Assembly (NCBI GenBank): GCA_963695705.1
Contig: CAVOHB010000005.1
Location: 1-32,623, forward strand
Direction: 5' to 3'
Origin: JBKPNJ01 sp963695705
Lineage (GTDB): Bacteria > Actinomycetota > Actinomycetes > Propionibacteriales > Nocardioidaceae
Length of the DNA stretch: 32,623 nucleotides
The notes beneath the pieces were generated by a model. It searched no databases. It saw only the letters and a program-made list of their open reading frames with translations, and was not told the DNA's origin. Of this stretch, positions 28,354 through 32,623 are shown one piece after another; position 1 is the first letter of the stretch, and the number at the start of each line of letters is the position of its first letter. The position numbers and the translations under genes were made by a program.

Positions 28354-30870
28354 ATGAGCGTGACCGAGGACACCGTGGTGGCCGTCGCCGAGTCGACGAT
28401 GATCCTGTCCGAGATCAGCAAGCACTACGACGGCGTCGCCGCGCTCACCGGCGTCACACTCGACATCCGCCCCGGCGAGGTGCACGCGCTGCTCGGCGAG
28501 AACGGTGCCGGCAAGTCGACCCTGATGGGTGTGGCGTCCGGGACGACGGTTCCTGACGGCGGCACAATCACGATGAACGGCCAGCTGCTGGACGGGCTGT
28601 CGCCAGCGGTGGCCACCCAGCAGGGCATCGCGATCGTCCACCAGCACCCCGCCGTGCTGCCGGACATGACCGTCGCCGAGAACATCCGGGTCGCTGTCCC
28701 AGCGTCGGTGCTCGGTGCCCGCACGAACCAGTACGCCGCGATGCGGGCCATGCTCGACGACGTCGGCTCGACAGCGCACCTCGAGGACCGCGTCGGGTCG
28801 CTCACAGTGGCGCAGAAGCATCTGCTCGAGCTCGCCAAGGCGCTCGTCCTCAAGCCGACCCTGCTCATCCTCGACGAGCCCACGGCCCCGCTCGGTCGCG
28901 ACGCGGTCGACCTCCTCTTCGCCCGGGTGCGCAAGGCAGCCGCCACGGGCACCGCGGTCGTGTACATCACCCACCGCCTCGCTGAGGTCAGGGACCTCGC
29001 CACCCGGGTGACGGTGCTGCGCGACGGCAAGGTCCGCGGCAGCGCTCGGGTCGACGAGATCAGCGACGACGAGCTGTTGGCACTCATCGTCGGGCGGCAG
29101 CTGGAGTCCACATTCCCGCCCAAACTGACCGACGGCGACCACAACGAGACCGTGCTGACTGTCGGCGGCCTGTCGGGTCAGGGCTTCTCCGACGTCTCCT
29201 TCGAGGCTCGCCGCGGCGAGATCATCGGGGTCTCGGGCATCGTCGGCAACGGCCAGAGCGCCTTGCTCCGGGCGCTGGCCGGGCTCGAGTCGTTCGACGG
29301 CACCTTGCAGGTGGCAGGTCGGGAGCACTCGAGCAAGCAGCTCCGGCGGCACGCGGCTTACCTGCCGGCTGACCGGCACAGCGAGGGCCTGATGATGACC
29401 CTCTCAGTTCGCGAGAACACTGCGGTCTCGGCACTGCCGAGCTTCCGCCGCGGACCGTTGCTGAGCCGTCGGGCCGAGGTCACCGACGTCGACCGCGAGC
29501 TGAAGTCGCTTGCTGTGAAGACGCCCTCGCGCGAGGCGGTCGTATCCGCCCTGTCCGGCGGAAACCAGCAGAAGGTCGTCCTCGCTCGAGCTCTGCTCTC
29601 GAAGCCGGCCATGCTCGTCGCCGACGAACCGACCCAGGGTGTCGACGTGGGTGCGCGGGCCGAGATCTACCGGATCCTCCGTGAGGTGTCCGCCACTGGC
29701 GTCCCGGTGGTGGTGGCGTCCTCGGACGCCAAGGAGCTCGAGGGTCTGTGCGACCGCGTCATCGTGATGTCGCGAGGTGGTGTCGTGGAAACCCTCACGG
29801 GTGACGGCATCAGCGAGGAACGGCTGATCAATGCAGCTGTCCGGGCGACCGGACTCACCCGCGAGGCGCCGGCGACCACTACCTCGGTCAAGGTTGCGGG
29901 CTCGAGCCGGTTCGGCAGGTTCTTGCTCGGTGACTATGCGCCGGTGGTCGTCCTCGCGCTCGTCATGTTCGCTCTCGGTGCCTACGTCCTGAGCCAGAAC
30001 TCCCGCTACCTGTCCTCCTTCAACATCACCTCGGTGATGATCTCGTGCGCCGCGCTGGGCTTCATCGCCCTCGGTCAGACGGTCGCCCTCCTGATCGGCG
30101 GCATCGACCTGTCGGTCGGTCCGCTGTCCGGCTTCCTCGTAGTTGTCGCGTCCTTCTTCGTCAACGACGGCAAGTCCGGCATCGTGATGGCGGCCGGGTT
30201 CGCCCTGATGGTGGTCGCCGCCGCGGCGACGGGCGCGGTGAACGGCACCCTGGTCCGGTTCGGAGGGTTCACTCCGGTCGCTGCAACCCTGGTGACCTAC
30301 ATCGCGCTGCAAGGCCTGAGCTTCCTGCTTCGTGATGCGCCGGGTGGCAACATCGCCGCCTCGGTCACCGACGCCATCTCGACCAAGGTCGGTCCGGTGC
30401 CGGTCGTGTTCATCGTCTTCGTGGCGCTCACGCTGGCCGCCGAGGCCGCCCTGCGATGGACCCGCTGGGGGCTCCGGCTCCGCGCCGTCGGGTCCGACGA
30501 GGAGTCAGCCCGCCGCGTCGGTGTGCGGGTCAACGGGACTGTGGTGCTGGGCTACGTCGTCGCGTCGTTGTTCGTCTGTCTCGGCTCGTTCGTCCTGCTT
30601 GCCCAGCTGGGCATCGGCGACCCGGCTCAGGGCGTCGGCTACACCCTCAGCAGCATCACCGCCGTGGTGCTGGGCGGCACCAGCCTGCTCGGTGGCCGCG
30701 GCACGTTCATCGGCACCCTCTTCGGCGCCGGGCTGATCGTCCAGGTGCTCAACGCGACCGTCTTCCTCGACCTCAGCCAGACCTGGCAGTACTTCTTCCA
30801 GGGCGCCCTGATCGTGGTCGCCGCTGTCCTCTACAGCCAGGTCCGGGGTACCCGGGCCGGCGTCCACTGA
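28354..30870 (+). CDS. ABC importer ATPase-permease fusion (RbsA-RbsC type)
   Basis: An 838-residue fusion. Residues 16-250 are the first ATPase domain: Walker A GENGAGKST (48-56), a divergent signature SLTVAQK (149-155), Walker B LLILDEP (170-176) and switch H207. Residues 266-500 are the second: degenerate Walker A GIVGNGQS, intact signature LSGGNQQ (400-406), Walker B LVADEP. From about 525 a complete permease of the RbsC family follows (GQTVALLIGGIDLSVGPLSG, VNGTLVRFGGFTPVAATLVTY, VVLGGTSLLGGRGTFIGTLFG). In most sugar importers RbsA and RbsC are separate; here a separate permease at 26034 makes a second membrane half. ATG 28354 follows GGGAGTGAG. A small hairpin (GCCCGG/CCGGGC, 30871-30886) follows the stop. 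Confidence 0.92.
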   Translation: MSVTEDTVVAVAESTMILSEISKHYDGVAALTGVTLDIRPGEVHALLGENGAGKSTLMGVASGTTVPDGGTITMNGQLLDGLSPAVATQQGIAIVHQHPAVLPDMTVAENIRVAVPASVLGARTNQYAAMRAMLDDVGSTAHLEDRVGSLTVAQKHLLELAKALVLKPTLLILDEPTAPLGRDAVDLLFARVRKAAATGTAVVYITHRLAEVRDLATRVTVLRDGKVRGSARVDEISDDELLALIVGRQLESTFPPKLTDGDHNETVLTVGGLSGQGFSDVSFEARRGEIIGVSGIVGNGQSALLRALAGLESFDGTLQVAGREHSSKQLRRHAAYLPADRHSEGLMMTLSVRENTAVSALPSFRRGPLLSRRAEVTDVDRELKSLAVKTPSREAVVSALSGGNQQKVVLARALLSKPAMLVADEPTQGVDVGARAEIYRILREVSATGVPVVVASSDAKELEGLCDRVIVMSRGGVVETLTGDGISEERLINAAVRATGLTREAPATTTSVKVAGSSRFGRFLLGDYAPVVVLALVMFALGAYVLSQNSRYLSSFNITSVMISCAALGFIALGQTVALLIGGIDLSVGPLSGFLVVVASFFVNDGKSGIVMAAGFALMVVAAAATGAVNGTLVRFGGFTPVAATLVTYIALQGLSFLLRDAPGGNIAASVTDAISTKVGPVPVVFIVFVALTLAAEAALRWTRWGLRLRAVGSDEESARRVGVRVNGTVVLGYVVASLFVCLGSFVLLAQLGIGDPAQGVGYTLSSITAVVLGGTSLLGGRGTFIGTLFGAGLIVQVLNATVFLDLSQTWQYFFQGALIVVAAVLYSQVRGTRAGVH

Positions 30871-30917
30871 GCCCGGTCCGCCGGGCCCTGACCACCACAC
30901 ACGAACGGGAGCGGTCG

Positions 30918-31988
30918 GTGCGAGCAGCACGGTTTCACGGCAAGTCCGACATCCGGCTCGAGGACGTCGACGTCCCGGCTGTCCGGGACTACGACGACGT
31001 ACTGGTCGAGGTCCTCTTCTGCGGCATCTGCGGAACGGACCTGCACGAGTACATGGTCGGGCCGATCGTCACGCCGACGACCCCGCACCCGCTGACCGGC
31101 GCGACGCTGCCACAGACTCTCGGCCACGAGTTCTCCGCCCGCGTCGTCGAGATCGGCAGCGACGTGACTGACGTCGCCGTGGGCGACCGAGTCGCGATCA
31201 TGCCAGCGATCGTCTGCGGCCGGTGCCACTACTGCCGTCGGGGGCTAGGGCACCTGTGCGTGAAGTTCGCCTGCACCGGGCTGTCCGCCGAGACCGGAGG
31301 GCTCGCGCAGTACGCGTTGCTCAAGGACTACCAGGTCTCGACCCTCCCCGACGAGGTGTCCGACGTCGCCGGGGCCGTGGTCGAGCCGGGTTGTGTCGCG
31401 GCATACGGCATCGACCGGGCCGGGGTGCGCGGCGGGGACGTCGTGCTGGTGACCGGCGCCGGACCGATCGGCATCCTCTCGGCGATGTACGCGTCGGCCG
31501 TCGGCGCTGCCACCGTCGTCATGGCCGAGCCGAACCCGAACCGCGCGGCACTTGCCCGGGCCATGGACATCGGTCCGGTCCTCGACCCGACGTCCGGCGA
31601 GCTGGAGTCCTACCTCGCCGACCTCACCCACGGACTCGGAGTCGACGTCACTGCCGAGTGCTCCGGCTCGACGCCAGGCCTGACGACTGCGCTGAACAAC
31701 ACCCGCAGACGCGGAGCTGTCGTCCAGACCGGCTTGCACACCAAGCCGGCGACCATCGATGCGATGGCCTTGTCCGAGAAGGACATCAGCCTGATCGGCA
31801 GCTGGTGCTACCTCATCACCGATTGGCCGCGCATCATCCGGCTGATCGCCTCGCGGAAGTACCCGGTCGAGAAGGTCGTCACCGCGCAGATCCCGTTGGA
31901 GAAGGTCGTGTCCCAGGGCTTCGACGTGCTGGTGGACCCGCAGGGCGACCAGCTCAAGGTCCTCGCCTCCCCGACGCTTGTCGCCTGA
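30918..31988 (+). CDS. 2,3-butanediol-dehydrogenase-like zinc enzyme
   Basis: A 356-residue medium-chain dehydrogenase with every key residue: C38 (CGICGTDLHEY), H70-E71 (LGHEFSARVVEIG), structural zinc C100, C103, C106, C114 (CGRCHYCRRGLGHLC), E156 (VVEPGCVAAYG) and Rossmann GAGPIG. The insertion HEYMVGPIVTPTTPHPLTGATLPQT is nearly diagnostic of (R,R)-butanediol dehydrogenase relatives (BdhA/BDH1), which interconvert acetoin and butanediol. Together with an acetoin-type E1-E2 this hints at diol-to-ketol chemistry, though the natural substrate could be larger. GTG 30918 follows GGGAG. It lies 47 bp after the transporter fusion and 12 bp before a VOC gene, probably in one operon. Confidence 0.88.
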   Translation: MRAARFHGKSDIRLEDVDVPAVRDYDDVLVEVLFCGICGTDLHEYMVGPIVTPTTPHPLTGATLPQTLGHEFSARVVEIGSDVTDVAVGDRVAIMPAIVCGRCHYCRRGLGHLCVKFACTGLSAETGGLAQYALLKDYQVSTLPDEVSDVAGAVVEPGCVAAYGIDRAGVRGGDVVLVTGAGPIGILSAMYASAVGAATVVMAEPNPNRAALARAMDIGPVLDPTSGELESYLADLTHGLGVDVTAECSGSTPGLTTALNNTRRRGAVVQTGLHTKPATIDAMALSEKDISLIGSWCYLITDWPRIIRLIASRKYPVEKVVTAQIPLEKVVSQGFDVLVDPQGDQLKVLASPTLVA

Positions 31989-32000
31989 TCGGAGGATCAC

Positions 32001-32531
32001 ATGGAGCTCAAAGCAGTGCATCACGTCGGTCTCGTCGTTAGCGACCTCGACCGGTCGATCTGGTTCTACCACGACGTCCTCGGCCTCCCGTTCGCCAACG
32101 AGCCGACCCCATGGTTCGACGGGCCGGAGCTCGAGAAGGGCGTCGGCGTGCCAGGCGCGACCCTGCGCCAAGTGTGTCTGTGGGTGGGGGAGAACTCGAC
32201 GATGGAGCTCATCCAGTACGGCAACCGGCCGGAGTCGAGCACCGCGCCGGTGCCGAACAACTTTCTCGGCGCCGCCCACGTCTGCTTCAAGGTCGACGAC
32301 GTCCGCGCTACCAAGGCCGAGCTGGAGAGCAAGGGAGTCGAGTTCTACACCGACGTCAACGTCGTCGACTCGGGCCCGCTAGCCGGCTGGCGATGGGTCT
32401 ACTTCAGCGACCCGGACGGGCTCGCCCTCGAGCTGGTCGAGGTCGCGTACTACCTCAAGGACGAGCGGGAGGCGGCCTCGGCCGAGTACCTGCGCACCCG
32501 ACCCGCACTGGCCGACATCGGGCACGGCTGA
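32001..32531 (+). CDS. VOC (glyoxalase/dioxygenase-fold) protein, second copy
   Basis: A 176-residue vicinal-oxygen-chelate protein: AVHHVGLVVSDLDRSIWFYHDVLGLPFANE, VCLWVGENSTMELIQYGN, AAHVCFKVDDVRATKAELESKGVEF and WRWVYFSDPDGLALELVEV. Candidate metal ligands are H8 (HHVGLVV), E in MELIQY, H in AHVCFKV and E in ALELVEV, so a metal site appears complete. Relatives are glyoxalases, methylmalonyl-CoA epimerase-like enzymes or ring-cleaving dioxygenases; reaction undecided. ATG 32001 with GGAGGA upstream. It pairs in the locus with the VOC gene at 14533, though the two are only distantly alike outside the core motifs. Confidence 0.87.
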   Translation: MELKAVHHVGLVVSDLDRSIWFYHDVLGLPFANEPTPWFDGPELEKGVGVPGATLRQVCLWVGENSTMELIQYGNRPESSTAPVPNNFLGAAHVCFKVDDVRATKAELESKGVEFYTDVNVVDSGPLAGWRWVYFSDPDGLALELVEVAYYLKDEREAASAEYLRTRPALADIGHG

Positions 32532-32610
32532 CCTGACCCTGGCCGGTCACCTCGATCGCGCCACAGCACTGACCGCACAAGCAACGACGTACCCGTTCGC
32601 TGCAAGCCCA

Positions 32611-32619
32611 GAGGAGGAA
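32611..32619 (+). promoter_or_regulatory. Ribosome-binding site of a gene starting beyond the window
   Basis: GAGGAGGAA a few bases before the window edge, 80 bases after the VOC stop. Placed to serve a plus-strand gene just outside, so the operon probably continues. Confidence 0.55.
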
Positions 32620-32623
32620 GTCC

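Overview
The window is high-GC DNA with frequent GTG starts, tightly packed or overlapping genes and mostly actinobacterial protein families: an F420-type DDN reductase, FCD-GntR and XRE-cupin regulators, a DUF2306 protein, a COG4705 protein and hendecad 'DARESAAD' coiled coils. An actinobacterial chromosome is the best reading; no ribosomal or other phylogenetic marker is present to place it further.

Bases 1-7300 are an accessory, partly decayed region. It opens with the 3' part of a YVTN-type beta-propeller gene broken by a frameshift (1-1379). A tyrosine-recombinase fragment follows (1625-1975), then three small minus-strand genes or remnants (DDN reductase, decayed hypothetical, SnoaL/DUF4440-like). 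These are separated one by one by four directly repeated copies of a 19-bp sequence, ACCRARCGGTAGTGCCAGC (1990, 2799, 3757 and 4425), with 17 of 19 positions invariant. The layout of one gene per repeat interval next to a recombinase remnant resembles a gene-cassette array, and it is my main candidate for an undescribed system. An IS110-family element with a long 5' non-coding stretch (a possible bridge RNA) adjoins the last repeat. A coiled-coil gene, about 840 bp of largely non-coding DNA and a shortened tRNA-like sequence inside the 3' end of a VanZ-like gene close the region.

Bases 7200-13600 hold housekeeping-like or unknown genes: a VanZ protein, a conserved hypothetical, a three-gene operon (membrane protein, DUF2306 protein, 78-aa protein) behind two inverted repeats, a COG4705 membrane protein with a UspA-like protein, a strong bidirectional terminator, and two tandem secreted paralogues of equal length, one with a Sec-like and one with a Tat-like signal.

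Bases 13784-32531 form a large catabolic locus. A VOC protein and an FCD-type GntR regulator (minus strand) are divergent from a fused E1alpha-E1beta 2-oxo acid/acetoin-type dehydrogenase and its lipoyl E2; two GATCGGATCCAA sites lie between them. After an unrelated-looking single-pass membrane protein comes a PRISE-type enone reductase, divergent from an SDR and an XRE-cupin regulator. Then follow two zinc-type dehydrogenases, a 3-hydroxyisobutyrate-dehydrogenase-like enzyme, a sugar-type ABC importer (separate permease, lipoprotein binding protein, and an ATPase-permease fusion), a third (butanediol-dehydrogenase-like) enzyme and a second VOC protein. A ribosome-binding site at the window edge suggests the operon continues. 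The set reads as: import of a polyol or sugar-like compound, serial oxidation and reduction to a ketol or 2-oxo acid, and thiamine-dependent cleavage to an acyl-CoA. The substrate cannot be named from sequence, and no E3 gene is present here.
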